From assembly GCA_018697195.1 (NCBI GenBank), contig CM031878.1, positions 37,022,283-37,086,282 on the forward strand: DNA of 64,000 nucleotides. Direction: 5' to 3'. Of this stretch, positions 26,201-41,200 are shown in pieces (the first letter of the stretch is position 1; every line of letters begins with the position of its first letter). A model generated the notes under the pieces. The model was not told the origin of the DNA. It saw only the letters and a program-made list of their open reading frames with translations, and ran no database searches. This DNA comes from Certhia americana (lineage: Eukaryota > Chordata > Aves > Passeriformes > Certhiidae). The position numbers were made by a program, and so were the translations under genes.

Positions 26201-29200
26201 ACACAGATATTTTACCCTAGGATCAATAGCTGCATATGATGACAGAAGTCTGGTGTTATGCAAGGCCTACAAAAATAAGAAAGTCATGTAGAAAATAAAG
26301 AAGTCATGAAGGCAATAAGCTGACAACATGAAAAATAAAACCTCTAAATTGTGTCCTCAAGACATGCATGTGAAACCCTGCATAGTAGGAATATACACTG
26401 AGAAAGGAAGCACTCAAGAATGAGCTTACCACCTGCTGTTTTAAAAGCCAATCAACTTGCTTAATCTGTGTGGACATGGTACAAAGAAGCATTCATAGAA
26501 TGATATTTCAAAACAGCAAGCATTAATCTCCTACTACAGTTTCAAAATTTCTGGTAGAAGGAAACTACTTGAACACAGATATTTCAGTCCGGATCTGTAA
26601 GATCTCCCAACAGATGCATATGGATGCTTAAAGTCAAGGAGAAAAGTTTTACACTTGGTGGTTGAGGTATCTTCCTCAGGACTCCCTGTGAACTCATCAA
26701 AAACCATCAGAAAGTTTAAAAGTTGTCTGTAAGACTTAACTTTCCTTTGCTGTTTCAAGCAACGGGGTTTTGAAATTTAGATACATTGAAATAAACTAAA
26801 TCTGTTTTTTAAAATGTTTGGCCAAGAACACATGGATTGGTTTTTTTTTTTGATTCTTTTACATTCTATATGTTACAGATCAGGCAAGCTGGGTTCAAAA
26901 TCACTCAAGAGTAGGCAAGAGCCATGATGCTAAGAGGAGTCTAAAAAAGCTGAAGTTACTTTATTTTGTCTCTCATATAAGAAAGACTTAAACCACTGTT
27001 TGTACTATTACTGAAGAACTAATAGATCTTAGGAAAGTGACAACTCTAAAGTCACAACTGTGCAGCTGACTTCACTCATAGTCAAACACAACCAAAAAGT
27101 TTTCTTTGAAATATAAAACTGCAACAGGTAATTGGAAACAGTTGATTATTGAACTTCATTCAAACAATCACTTCAGTCTCAAGAAAAAGATCCTCACTTT
27201 TTTGTTACACAACATAAAATAAAAAAGGAGATAACCTTACCAGAGTATTATATAAACTGATGTCTACTTCAAGACCACTTCTGACATGGAAAAATTTGAC
27301 AATTGGGACTTTAGCAGTTGTTATAGGCAAGACATTTCTTAAACCTAGGATGAAATGTTTTATTACTGAATGGCTACAATACAGTCTACACAATATCAAA
27401 TAACTTCCAACCGTAGCCAAACGGCTACAAAATAAAATCTTAGTTTACAGCAAATTTGTATGTCAGTTATTTTTTAACACTGATTTTAGGAATTTGTCAA
27501 ACATGATCATCTGCTAAATAGTTTATATAAATGTACTTTTAGCCCCCTCCAAAAGTAAAGAGCAGTCTAAATAAGAGTATAGAATTTCTTTATAGAGAAA
27601 TAAGCTTAAGACATAAATGATAGTTCATTACAACTCATTGGAGATACACCAAAATGAGCATTATAAAATTCTTGATTTCTTGTAGAAAAAACAGGATTCC
27701 CATTAAAGACTTGTATCAGAGTATCTTTTACTATCAACTTCCAATGCACTGAACATACAAGTACATCATTATTAAACTGAAGCTTCAAGTCTTAAATCAT
27801 TCTTCTTATGCATGTAAGTTATAAATACACTATCCATCCAGATCAGATGTGGTCCAGTAACATTACAACCTCGAATACCTATACATACAAACACAAATGA
27901 ACCAAACGTTCACAATATTCAACCTCACTCTTACTAATATAAGCTCTTTTATGTTAGCTGTATCTCAATGATTTTCATCTACAGTGCCCTCAAACACTGT
28001 CACTACAGCAAATGAAGTAACAAAACCAGAATCACTTATTTTAATTTTTCAGAAAGTTACCTGACTGTTTCTTGAGAACTTTTGCTAAATCTTCAATTAT
28101 TCTGATGCAATCAAGCCCCTAAGACATTAAGAAAAAAAGCTGAAAGATGTATCTGCAGCAAGTATTTTAAGCAAACCTTTTATTATGTGCCATAAAGCTT
28201 AAAGCTGTATAATCAAAAGTTTCATGTTATACAGAATTACGTGAATGCAAGAAATTGTTTCAAAGAAAGCATACGTTAAATCAACGGTTGATAATATAAT
28301 AATGGAAACTTTTTAAAAGCTGGTATTAGGCATGAAAGAAGACTGATGAACTCATCCATTGTTTCTCATTCCCAGTTGTTTATACAATAAAGAATGTTAC
28401 TTATCTGTACAAATAAAGCTAGAAATGCAGAATTCAGAGAAAAACTGCCTACTTTATTCTTAGATTCATGCCTAAGGCAACAACAAATACCCCCAAAATA
28501 ATCTACCTTAATGGTACCCTTGGTATTTTCTTCTAATATTTAAAGCTTTTATAAAATAATGAATTTGTTACACTAGGTACACAAAGAAAATCTTGCATTT
28601 ATTTAACCACAAAACCAAAATCTTCTCAACTTACCTCAGCAGTTTCCAGACCATCTATTGTCATACAGATATCAAGATCACTTTGTTTGAAGCCAAAGCC
28701 ATTTTTTGAGGAGCCAAACAAATCCAGCTTGGTTCCTGTAAGGCATGGATTGTATTACAGCCGTATATCAACAAAAAATATTGAATTATACACAACACAG
28801 AATCTCAAATTTTATGTAGCTGCAAACCACTGAATGTCTTCTAATACAGGCATGAAAACATTATTGTATTTCTGTGGTAGATTAAAACTTTCTGATCAAC
28901 TTTGCTTATGAGAAAAGAATCTCCACAATTATTAATTGAAATAAGCAGTCTAACAAATCCAGAAACAAGTTAGGCTTTCCAGGAATTAAATCATCAGCAT
29001 GTAGGTTAAAGCAGACATCTGACTGACAAATGCTTTGTACAGAGTAAGGGATATACCTCGCTTCAACCAAAAACTTTTTTTTTTTAGTTTTAGAAGACTA
29101 TGAAGCAAAGTCTAGGTGTTACAGATAAGAACTCCAGAAACAAATAAAGGTAAAAAAATTAAATGCCTAGATTCTGTGAATAGGCCAGATGTTGTCTCTA

Positions 29201-32200
29201 TATTTTAAAATATTCCAAGCCCAGTAATTTTCAGTAAGAAGTACTACAAAAACTTGTTGTTGTTAAGAGCAGTTACAAAAATAAGTCTGATTAATAAAAT
29301 AAAGTTAAAATAACAAATGCAAAACTATTTCACTTCAGCTTTGTTTTTTCCTTAACTTGCCTTTGCTCCTTCCTACTTATGTATGCTATATATGAATAAA
29401 TAAAAAATTTAATAAATTAAATTTAAAAAAGCCTTAAAAGACTTGGAAAAAAACTGTAATGAAGTACTGCAATGCTGAGCAACAATACAGTTAAATATTC
29501 AAAACTGAAGTGTTTCTTCTACTGAAATGATGTTTTCTTGAAAAACACTAAAGTATGAACAAATCAAAAATATAAATATGAAGTCAGAATGGCCTAATTA
29601 CCGGGGAAATCCTGCCTAATGAAGACTTCCAAGCTTTGTCTTATATGTTCCCGAGCATGGTCCTCTACTATATTTGGAGCAAAATCATCTTTAAAAAAAG
29701 AAGAAAAAAAGACAATAATTTAGACAACTGTTCTTTAGAAAGAGCAAAGATTCAAGTGAAAATAGAGAGGGGTTTACAGTGGGGCAAGGGAAGAGAAAGA
29801 GAAAGAGAAAATTCACATGTGAAGGAAAGAAAGCAAGGATGAAGTAGAAGAGAAATACCTGTTCAAAGAAAAACATTAATTAGACAAATAATGCATTTTG
29901 TCTGGTCAGAAATGGCGAGAGAGAAAGGAGGAAAGCTGGGTCACTCTGAAAAGAACAAAAGTGGAGAAATGTTACAAAATTATATTTTGACACTATTTTT
30001 TCCAGAATACTGATGTCTTTTTTTATGAAAACTACAAGTTAAGGAACAGTTAACATAATTCAAATCAGGCAAAATAAAAAAGCATCACTCAAAAACTCCA
30101 CCCAAAATCAGACTCTCAGAAAATGTATTTTCCTGTATGAGTAATCAACCAGACAGTTGGAAGACAAACCTTTCCAGTTCTCTAAATACAAACTACTCAT
30201 CAGTTTTATTTGAAACATTATCATTTAGCCAAATCCTAGAATTGTATCTAAGAGTTGGAGGTAATGTAGCAAATAAACTGTAACCTTATAACACCATTAG
30301 TCTGTGGGTATTACATTTTTGTTTTAGTTCTTATTTTCCTATGGCACAACAGTATTCAAAGGAAAAAACTTACAGTAACATTGGACACAAACTTGATCTA
30401 GAATAATTGAAAACTTGGGTGGCATTGGTGGCAGTGGGTCAAGCTCAATTTTCTTGAAGTCTTCTGGACAATCATTCTTTAAATGACCTTCGCGTTTGCA
30501 CAAGCTGCATACTACTGTAGGAGACTGCATTAAAAAAAGGAACATTGGTTTTAAAAATGATAGTACTTCAATGAATTTGAGCAACACTTTCATACAACTT
30601 CTAACAGAACATAAGCAATAGGTTTATGTTCTGAAACAGCTTGCTTACCTTGCCCTTTGTAAATGCTTGTTTACTGAACTGATAAAAAAGTTCAAATTCT
30701 AAGCACTGTTCTACTGCTGTGGTCTCTTCAGAATGGCTTCCCTTCTCAGTGAGATATTCTTGATTCAAATTGATCCTCAGAGTTCCATCTACATTTTCTT
30801 TGAAATGTTTGGTTTTGTATGTACTGGGGATGGAAAAATCATCTTCTTCCTCTGACAGTGCATCATCATCTCCAGACCCAGTATATGTGTTATCTAGTTC
30901 ACCTCCAGCTCTAATGGTAACACTGCACTCTCTCTGATTTAGAAGACTTGCTGCTTCCTCTTCTTCCTCGTCATCATCTGAGTTAATCATTTGAGATATT
31001 GGACTCTGTGCTGCACATCGGAATTTTTGTGGGGATTCATCCAGTTCATCAGTATCTTCAGTGCTACTATCCTCATAAGTGTCAATCTTGTCATCTGTTA
31101 TACCACTGGACTCTAAGCCAAATTCATCACTCTCTGTAAGGGCGGTGTGCTGAAAACCTTCTAAGTCTGAAGTACTGCATGTCTCTACATCATGCTCATT
31201 CACCATAACACGGAGTTCTCCACCGTCACTGTCTTCATCAATTGTCTGCTCAGCAGCCAAAATATTATTCCATTGTCTTTTTTGTTGTTCATGTTCTTCC
31301 TCTTCATCCTCTTCATCATCATTTTCACTCTCTGTCTCTTCACAACTAGGTTTGAAATCCTCATTATCTCCAGAAATGACTTCCTCAATTATACAGTCTG
31401 AGTCTTCATGGGTTATTCCCAAATGACTTATATCATCAGCCAGTTCTTCTTCTGTGAAACTTTCTGAGCCATCACATAGTTTTGCAGGACCAATTTTATG
31501 TTCCTTGGGCGTATGTGTATTCTCTAGTATGCAATCTTCTACTATGGCTGTGTTTGTTCTACCATCCAAGTTTTGCAAGTCAGAATCTTCATGCTTTACA
31601 GCATCTTTTCCATGGTCCAGCATTTGGGATTTCTCCTCACTTGCATTTGAAGAGGGTACTTTGCTAACTTTTGCACTTTTTTTGTGAGGCAAGGCAAAAT
31701 ACTTGTAAGTTGCTCTCAGACAGTGAAGAATATAATCATACACTAGCTGGCTGTTCAGAGTTCTTGCCACATTTCTTTTAACTGAATATGGGTCTAGTAG
31801 AAAGAAGAAGTAAGCCAGAAGTGAAAGAGTTAACTTCTTAAAAAAAGAATACACTTACATTCTAACAGAGTCTGAATTGCTACTAACTCTTAAACATTGT
31901 TTACAGACACAAGATCTACAAACTGTGTGCTGAAGATGATTTTTAAGTTCACTTAATTATTTCTGATAGTGTTTAAAATAATACCAAATAGAAACATTAA
32001 ATTGATTAAAAAAAAAAAAAAAAAACACTCTAAAATATTCTAACCAGTCCAATATTAAAAATTTTTAAGTTGTAACACACAATATCAACAGCCAAGTAAG
32101 CACCTTATAAAAATTAAAGTTACAGTTCTTTGAAGTTTGTTGAGAGATATTTATATACCTTCCACAGCAATGCGCTTTTTAGGCCAGTCTTTTAATTCAC

Positions 32201-35200
32201 GAGACACTGGTTCCTTGAGCCGTATGCTAATAACCAAATCAGCCATACTGAACTCCAAAGCATAGAAACGAAGCAGTTCAAGCCAGAGCTGAGCAACGGG
32301 TGCTGAACACTGCTGACCCAAATCAAATACTAAGGGGACCTGTCAATTACAGAAGAAAACTTTAAATACTATTTAGTGCACAGGCATTTAACTGTTTAAC
32401 TGTTACACTTCCCTTATTTCACCTATAATCTAGTGTGGAAGAATTTCTCGTTGGCTCTTGACTTCTGCAATTGCAATAAAAACTGCAATTAAAAAGTTGC
32501 AGGAGGAATATATAGTAGCAGGAAGAATATAGTATGAAACTTCAAAATGAAAGAATGTAGCAATGGTAAAGAGTAGCATCAATGATTAATAACAATATTA
32601 TAATAATAATAATTTATAAATTTCAAATAAAAACACATACCTCATGTCACAGGACAGAATGGATTATACAGCCTATTTTTCAGCCAAGTCTAGGCTGAAT
32701 TGTTACCTCTCACAATATGCAATCACATAGTGATACTGTTTCTTACAAAGCTGTTATAATAGAATTGTAAGAACTGTTCAAAGCAAAGATGGAATATTTT
32801 TTTATATGCTTAATCTAATCCAAGATAAAACTGCTCCAACTCTGTAAACTGTATTATCCTGGATAGATTAAAATTCAGGGTTTTATCAAAGAGTTTGAAA
32901 CCATAGCTGTTTTCCTGCCAGCTCCTTAGCACCAAGAGCTAAGCACAACAGACCTTGAAGCAAGCACTTGTGCAAGTTCAGGTTAGTTCAGGTTTTGGAA
33001 CAAACATAAAAATGAAATATAAGACTGTTCATTTTTCAGAACAGCAGTGTCTGCTAAACTACTACAGAAACAAATTTAAAAGTTCAGACCTTGCCCCTTC
33101 TAGGGGAAGTTTCTTCATCATCAGTGGGGATATGCTCCCAAACCACAGCATCATTCTTGACTTCTCTCAGATGAAAATTAGTTAATTTGCTTAATGAGAA
33201 TCCTCCAATCTAGAGGAAACAAGAAAAGAAACATAGAGCTAAACATCACATGAACTTTGTATTTTAGTCCCCACATCAGAGTAGAACCAAGTCTAAAAAC
33301 AGCTGTTACAGGTCTAGAATACGCCCCAACCTTTTTCTGTCTTCTCCCCGTACTTCTCTACAACAAACTCTCAAGAGTTCAGTGCTCTTGGAAGGGTGGC
33401 TGGCGTCCACACTCAGGAAATATGGTCAGTGAGGTGGACTGCAATCTGGATGAATAGCAGATCCCAGAAGATTGTCTGTGGCACAAGGTCTAAACATACG
33501 CATGTCACAAGTGGTGTCCCGGTGGACACTTGGTATTGGTGGAGCCAATACCAGGCCCACTGTTGTTTAATTTGTTCAGCAGTGATTTGGACAAAGATAC
33601 AGGTGCCTCCTCAGCAGGTTACTGATAGCACAAGGCTGTGAGCAGTGGCCAATAACCAGAGTGCAGCTTTGACAGTATGGAGAGATAGGCAGAGAACTGT
33701 CTGAAATTCAATGAAGGAAAATGCATTTGGCTGGGGAGGAATAAGGTGTCATGGGTTGCGATGCAGCTGTGTGTTCTATCACCACCTGATGAAACTGGTG
33801 TGGGGGATGGTATAATTGTCCGCCAATGGCCAACTGTCAATAAACCTGCTGGGGCAGTTTCCTTATCTCTTCCACAACCCAGCCTCCCTCCAGGGAGAGA
33901 TCTTCTGCTAATGGGCCATTGAGTCTCACTGATAGAATTACATCATCCCACTGGGAAATGATCCAATCAGGGGGAGGAGCCAAGTATTCCTACCTGGATA
34001 AAAATCTGGGAGTTGGGACACCAAGGCAGCCTTTCCACTGGATTCTCAGAGGAAGACCAGGCCCATCTATCACCACTGAACCTTCAGCCAAAGAACTCCA
34101 CTTTTCTCCAGGAGCATCACTTCAACAGAGCCACATCTGCCACTGGGACTGCAGCCACCATGAAATGGGACTGCCACCAACACCCTGACCCACAGGGTGT
34201 CAGGTTGTACCCTGACTCTGTCAGTGGGTTTTTGTTTGTTTGTTTTTCTCCTTTGTAATACTGCGTGTGTTTTGGTTTTATTGTTTATTTTAGTTCCCAT
34301 AATAAAGAACTGTTATTCCTATTCCCATATCTTGGCCTGAGAGCCCCTTAAATTCAGAGTTAAAATAATTTGGAGGGAGGGGGTTTAAATTCTCCATTCC
34401 AAGGGAGGCTTCTGCCTTCCTTAGCTGACACCTGTCATTCAAACCACGACATAACCCCAGGCACCAGCCCAGGCTGAAGCTGATCTGCTGGAAAGCAGCT
34501 CTGTGGAGAAGAACCTGGGGGTCCTGGTGGACAGCAAGCTGTCCATGAGCCAGCAGTGTGCCCTGATGGCCAAGAAGGCCAGTGGTGTCCTGGGGTGCAT
34601 TAGGAAGAGCATTTCCAGCAGGATAAGGGGGGTGATCCTGTCCTTCTACTCAGCCCAGGTGAGGCACATCTGGAGTTCTGTGTCCAGCTCTGGGCTCCTC
34701 AGGACAAGAAAGACATGGAGCTCCTGGAGTGGGTCCAGCAAAGGGCTACAAAGATAAAGGACTGGAGCACCTCACTTATGAGGAAAGGCTGAGGAAGCTG
34801 GGCTTGTTCAGCCATGAGAAGAGGCAACAGAGAGAACCTCATCAGTGTCTGAGTATCTGAAGGGAGAGTGTCAGGAGGATGCATCCAGGTAGTGCTGAGC
34901 AATAGGACAGAGGCAATAGGCAGAAACTGATGCAGGAAGTTCCACCTGGATATGAGGAAGAACTTGTGTGGATGAACAAACACTGAACTGATTGCCCAGA
35001 AAATTCTGTAATTCTGTGTCATGCAGCCTTTTCTTCGCACATTAGACTTCACACGTTAGACACGTATCTTTTAATTATATGGCCATATACAACAGGACAT
35101 TTTTCTCATCCAAAAAGTGCATATGGTTTTGAATGAGTCACGAATGTAGTAGAGAAAATTGTTAACTGCAAGGTTCGTACAATTAGTTACATGAACTGGA

Positions 35201-38200
35201 ATATGTGTGTTAAATATAACAAGAGACTGTAAGTACAAAACAGGATGCCATGAATATAATAAATATATATATAAATATAAACCATATCCTGGAGAACTGG
35301 ATTCTGGATTGGCATCCATAATACAACTCCTGACATTAAGATGCATTTCAATTTCTAAACCAAAGAAGTACGTGCTCCAAATGCCTAATGTAAACCCTTC
35401 AGACGGTATCACACCAGTGTGCTCCCCAACCATAACCTACGTTTTGCAGAATTGGATAGCAAATTCCAAGACATTGTTTTGTGGAATTGAGTTCTCAACA
35501 GTTTGGAGAAAAGGCTAAAAAAAATGAGGAAGTAAATTGTTGCAAAATGCATTATTCAATGCCCAGCTCTTCTTATTCACAGAAGGGGCAATGGAGCACT
35601 TACTTCAATGACTAGGATTGTGAAATCCAGCCTTACAGCTAGGCATATTAAAGTTAAGTGTATTCATTGCATGATGATGAATTCACACAAGAATTCACAT
35701 TCTTAATTCCTGCAGAAATGGCTCACTTAAGGCTTGTCATAAAGCTGACAGATTATATACCATCACAAGCAATGGTCCTCTCATTTATACCATTCAGTCT
35801 ATTAATACACATACCCATGATCCCAAATAGACAGGCAGAAAAGGCTCTTTCCTCTGTTGTAGAAAGAAAATAACCATTAAAGCAAACACATAAGGTGACA
35901 AGCCTCCCTCTTCAGGACGATCAACACAGCATAACTGTAAAAACAAATTGTGCAGTTGTTAGAGCTTCAAGTGATACTCTGAAAAATAAGTCAGTCACAT
36001 TGAATACTATAGAAATTCAGCTATCTTTGAGCTCTTACCAAATGCAATTTGTTCTCAAGCCCTGCAAATATACTGCAGTTACTAACTACCATACTACCAA
36101 AATGTTTTCAGTGTAAGAGCCACAGATTGGCAGAAGAGACAGCATACATACAGCACATTTGCAAAAAATTATAGCTTTTTTTTGCATAGACACAGTACAA
36201 GTCAAAAGTTTTACAATCTTTTAATTAATATTTTAATTGCAGACACACAAATTTTACAAGAATTTATGTTAATTCACAAGATTGTTTTCATCTACAATAG
36301 AGACAATAGATTTTTCTTTTTTTTTTTATGATGGATTAAGTTTATGAGAATCTAGCAATTCCACTGCATATACACTCTTCTGACTAGTTTGGTAACAGAG
36401 CAGGATACCTACAGTCTGCATGCACTGAATGAAACTTAAAATTCCACTTTCGAAATTTAGTGGAACATTATCACAAATTATAATTACATAATTTATAAAA
36501 TTTACAATTTATATAAACATATGTCCTTATTTCAACTCTTTTTCCAAGGATTGTTTCAACAACCATTTTCTAAACCACAGCTACAGGCATAATACCCAAG
36601 TTCATTCAATATTTATTCACAGATAAGGGAATAGAAATGACTCTCACCTTTGCCCAGTACCTGAAGGCAATCACTAAAGGTACGATAGTAGGTTCCAGCT
36701 TTCCAAGTGCAGCCAAATGGTTTGCTGTCAGACAAGCATTCTCATTCCCTGCACTCACTTTACAAATAAGGCCACTAAAACACAGAAAGAAACAAAAGAT
36801 CTTGAAGGTTTTGTAAGAACATCCAAAGGTCAGGTAACATCTCACAGAACAGTGTGGCAGAAGGCTGTAAAGAAAGACTTGACAGCCTCTCAAAGTCAGC
36901 ATCTCTGCATGAAAAGCAGCATGCAGTACTAATTTGATTTATGGTTAGGTTGAGAGTATATGCATTATAATTTTCTGTACAAGTGTTTTAAGATACAATT
37001 GAAATTTAAGTATTTTTTCTAATATTAATTTACTGAATTGAAAAATTTATAGTATTTCCTTCATGAAACAAAAATATCTTCCCACACCACACCCACCATC
37101 AAACGATTTCTATGCTGTTTTCACACATCATAAAACATATTTAAACACTGAAAAATCAATGTAGAAGCAAATAACTGGTAATATTTTTATCAGCAGCTAT
37201 TTATAGAATGTTTCATGAATCTTAATTGATATTCATAAAATGGGCAAAATAAAATATTTTCACTTGTTCTCAAAATACTAGCAAAGCTAAGCAAACTGTT
37301 CTTATCCTTACAGAAATCTGTAATTTAATATGGTATTTACACTACCTATAAGAAAGGAAAGTTTCTGCTTAAGCAATAATCCCAAATGGAAGGGTAAGGG
37401 TACATGCTGGAAGCCATAATGGTTGAAGGGGTTGGGAAATACATAGCTGAGGACAGAACAACCCTTACCCTCTTATTCTAGGCTACGAATGACTTGCCCA
37501 TGATTGTTAGTTTGTGTTTCAAGATCCATGGAACTGTAATAATTTAGTACAGAAACGTCATTTATCAGGTGGTAATATAATTTACATTGCTATATACTAT
37601 TAGAACACACAAAGTGACAACCGAGACCTTTGCTTTTCTCTGCACACCACCACTGGTACTCTAGCATGGAAATCTGCATCAACTTCCGTAAAAGATTCTA
37701 AGTGGGAAAAACAAAAAGAAGAAGCCACATTAAGTATGATGTTGACAAAAAAATATATTGAACTGGATGCAACTAGAGGAGTACAGGTAGAATTTCAACT
37801 TCTAATACAGTGACTAATATTGAGAAAAATAAAGTACATGTGATTTAAGTGTTTCACATGTGATGAGAAGAATATGGTCTATACGATAAGGACTGTTAGG
37901 AAAATACTGAGAAAAATCAGAACTTTTCAAAATTCATATCGACATTGTAAACATAACTGAAGAGAGATGGCTTCAGTAATTCAGGCATGCAGAGAGACCT
38001 GCAACACCTATGGAACAATATTAGTGTGAAAAAATAGAAAACTGGAGTGCTACATCACTACTACACAAAAGACATTTTTTTCCCTGGTTATCTGACGATC
38101 TTTTATGTAAATACACAACAGAATTGCCTACATGATGTAATGTCCTTTTCCTACACTTTCTCTGTTCTTTTTCTTCTTATTCTTTATATAATTTTCCAAC

Positions 38201-41200
38201 TATGATTCAGCTGTCAGCCACTCTAGTCCTTTCTCTTAGTGGCGTTGATTGATCCAAACTGGACTTATTTTTTGATACCTCACAGTTTCATTGGGCCAGG
38301 AGGAGAGAAATCTATCAAACAATTTTTGATACTTAACTCAAAAAAAATTCTGAAGTGACAAGGTTTTTGTGATGTTACTTAGCCAGCCAGACACCAATTT
38401 GACTGAAAATTCTCTTGCTTTTGCCACTGGTGTGCCTCAAACACCTAATATCTTCTCACTCACAAAGAAGACTTTGCACAACATATTAAAGCAAGTATTA
38501 CCTGCTTTTGCGGTACAACACTGATCCTAACTTCTTATGGGTTCTGGGTCTTCTACCTCTAATCTAACTTAAAAATAACTCCATTCTCAAAGAGCATAAT
38601 GGTCCAGCCAATAAAATGCACATACAACAATGGTGGGGTGCCGCTGAGAAAATCTAGGTCAGTAAATATAAATGTTTTGAACCACGTGGTCTGTTCCCAA
38701 ACTGTGGGCAGAAAGCAAGGGAAGAAAGCAGTGAAGCTACTTTTTGCAATCTGCATTTAAAAAGAATAGTTTTCCCCCTGCCTAGTATTTTAATATTTTT
38801 TCTTGCCTGCATATGCTTGAATTGGTTTGAGAAAGTGCATTTTTTTAAAGGATCTTAAGCTTTACTTCCCAGTATTAATGCAAAGAGTTACATTTATTAC
38901 ATGAAAAAATCCCCATGTGTCTGTATGCAGTCATCTGTACATGGCCATCGTGTGCATCACTGACACGTGCAGGTAATTACAGCAAAATACACCACAACGT
39001 GCAAGTACATTCCTGGGTTTCTGTTACATGTTATTAAAGAAGTTAGGTTGCTTTCTGTACTATGCATGGCTAATAGAGCAGGCTGGGGAGTAATGTGTAA
39101 TGACATCTTCACTTATAGTGTAGAACAAAGCCTTCCACTAGGAATTTCTCACATCATCAAAAATAAGAACTTCAGCTCTCATAACACTGAATACCAAACA
39201 AATACCCTCCCAAACTAAAAAATTAGTTCTGCTAATGTACTCTTTTCTGCAGTGTTATTCAGCTTCATATTTTTCTAAAAAAAGAATAGCAGGTGGTGTA
39301 CCTGTTCAGCAGAAGTGAAATTCAACAATACTAGTAAGCAGTAATAGCTCAATGAAATTGAGAATGCAACAATTTTTTCTTACCACTGTTCTGGAGACTT
39401 TCTTGCACAAGTAAGAGAACATCTGGCTGAGCCATCTGTCAGTAAAAAGGAATAAAGCTGGTTTTGTATCAACCACCTGTCAAGAAGGTTATTTTCTACA
39501 ACTCAAAACCACCTCTATGTGTACTCTACTATTATTAAGTTGTATCAAAAGAAATAGGAGCTCTGCTTGCTTTAAGGAAAAAACATAATCCTGGAGTAAT
39601 TGCTACTTAAGTTATTTTTACCTCTTTCAAAGACTTGGTTATGCTAAGAAAAACCCCACCAACACAATTACTTTTTCAGTGTGCTTAAATATGACTGTAT
39701 TCTGACACAGTGGCCTTACATCATGTTAAAGACTGGAATAATAGTTTTTTAAAATTATATGTACTTTATTAACTTAGATCATTCTTAGTTTCCTAAAGAA
39801 AATGTTTAAGTCTAACAATGGGACTGCAAAATCAACCACAGCATGAGTAAGTTTAAATATGAAATCAAATCCTTAATTACTTTCCAATGTTCAAGCACAA
39901 AGATGTACAAAAACAATTAATGTGACAAATAAAGACTTTAAATTACTCCACAATATAAATAACATAATATGGTTTCATGGCTCAAATATAACCTACTAAT
40001 CAAAACGTGCTGATGTGAATTTATCAGTACAAGACCAGGATCAGTACCAAAACAAGATCATGGAAGCGTTATTTATTCCGCTGTTAGAAAATATAAAAAA
40101 TCATCTGTCTCAGAGAACTGCTAGAGTACAGATGTTTTAAGCGTTTTCAGAAGAAGTGGCAATAAAACACAAAGGTGTATTACACTGCCTGATGACAACA
40201 GTTCTGTGAAGAAAGGAATGTTATTTTAAGACCAGACCAGCTCTCTTTTACCCAATGGACTTTTAGAAAAAGTGTTACTACCACACTATAAAAATATATT
40301 TAAAACATAATCTGCATGAAGATCCCAACAGTCAAAACCACTAACACATACTTAATAAAATGGCCTTACTTACATTGGCAGGAAACTGGGTATCTATGTT
40401 TATGTCTGAAGTTTTAAAACCAAATCTGCTGCAGGAGGAGCCATACAGTCTTAATGAACACTCTGCAAAAACAAAAAATTATACTTCATTTATATTATGC
40501 CTAACTCTAAGTATGTAACTACTTACAGCATTATTTATAGATCTTAAACCTACACTGGTTTTGATAAACACAGGAAAAGATGAAGGGTCTTCAACAGCCT
40601 AGAACTGTTACTAAATCCTGCCTTCCATGCTGTTGTTGGTAAAGGCTTATTGTGAAGGTCAAATCCTTCCCACATCTTTTTCATCTTCACTTTTTACTAC
40701 AGGCCTGTTCGGGTCATGAATACTATTGTAATTTAATTCTGAAAAAGGCTAATATTGCTACATAAAGTTGTTCAACAGAGTAGTAACAAAACATGCTGCT
40801 TTAGAACTTAGAGAGCCAAGGTTTTTAATTCAGTTTTCAAATCATAAGCTGTTGGGGATTTTTTTGGTTGACTTCTTTTTTTGTTTGGTCAGCTTTTGTT
40901 GCTGTTATTTTGTTTTTAATAGGCTGGTATATCTAACACTTAAATTGCAAATAATACCTGGCAATTTTTGACGCAGCAATTTTTCCATCATTGTTTTAAT
41001 GTTAAGCCTTTCTTCTAGATCTTCATTATTTAAGCCAAACTCCTGCACAACGTTTTCAATAGCAACACCAATAGCTTGTATCTGGGAAGGCGTTGGAGGA
41101 GGAAGAGCAGTCAGCAGTTGTTCTTCTTGCTTTTCCTTTCAAGAAAATCAGAAAAATGTTGTAATGAGTTTCTTGAATCTTAACATGCTAAAATGAATGC

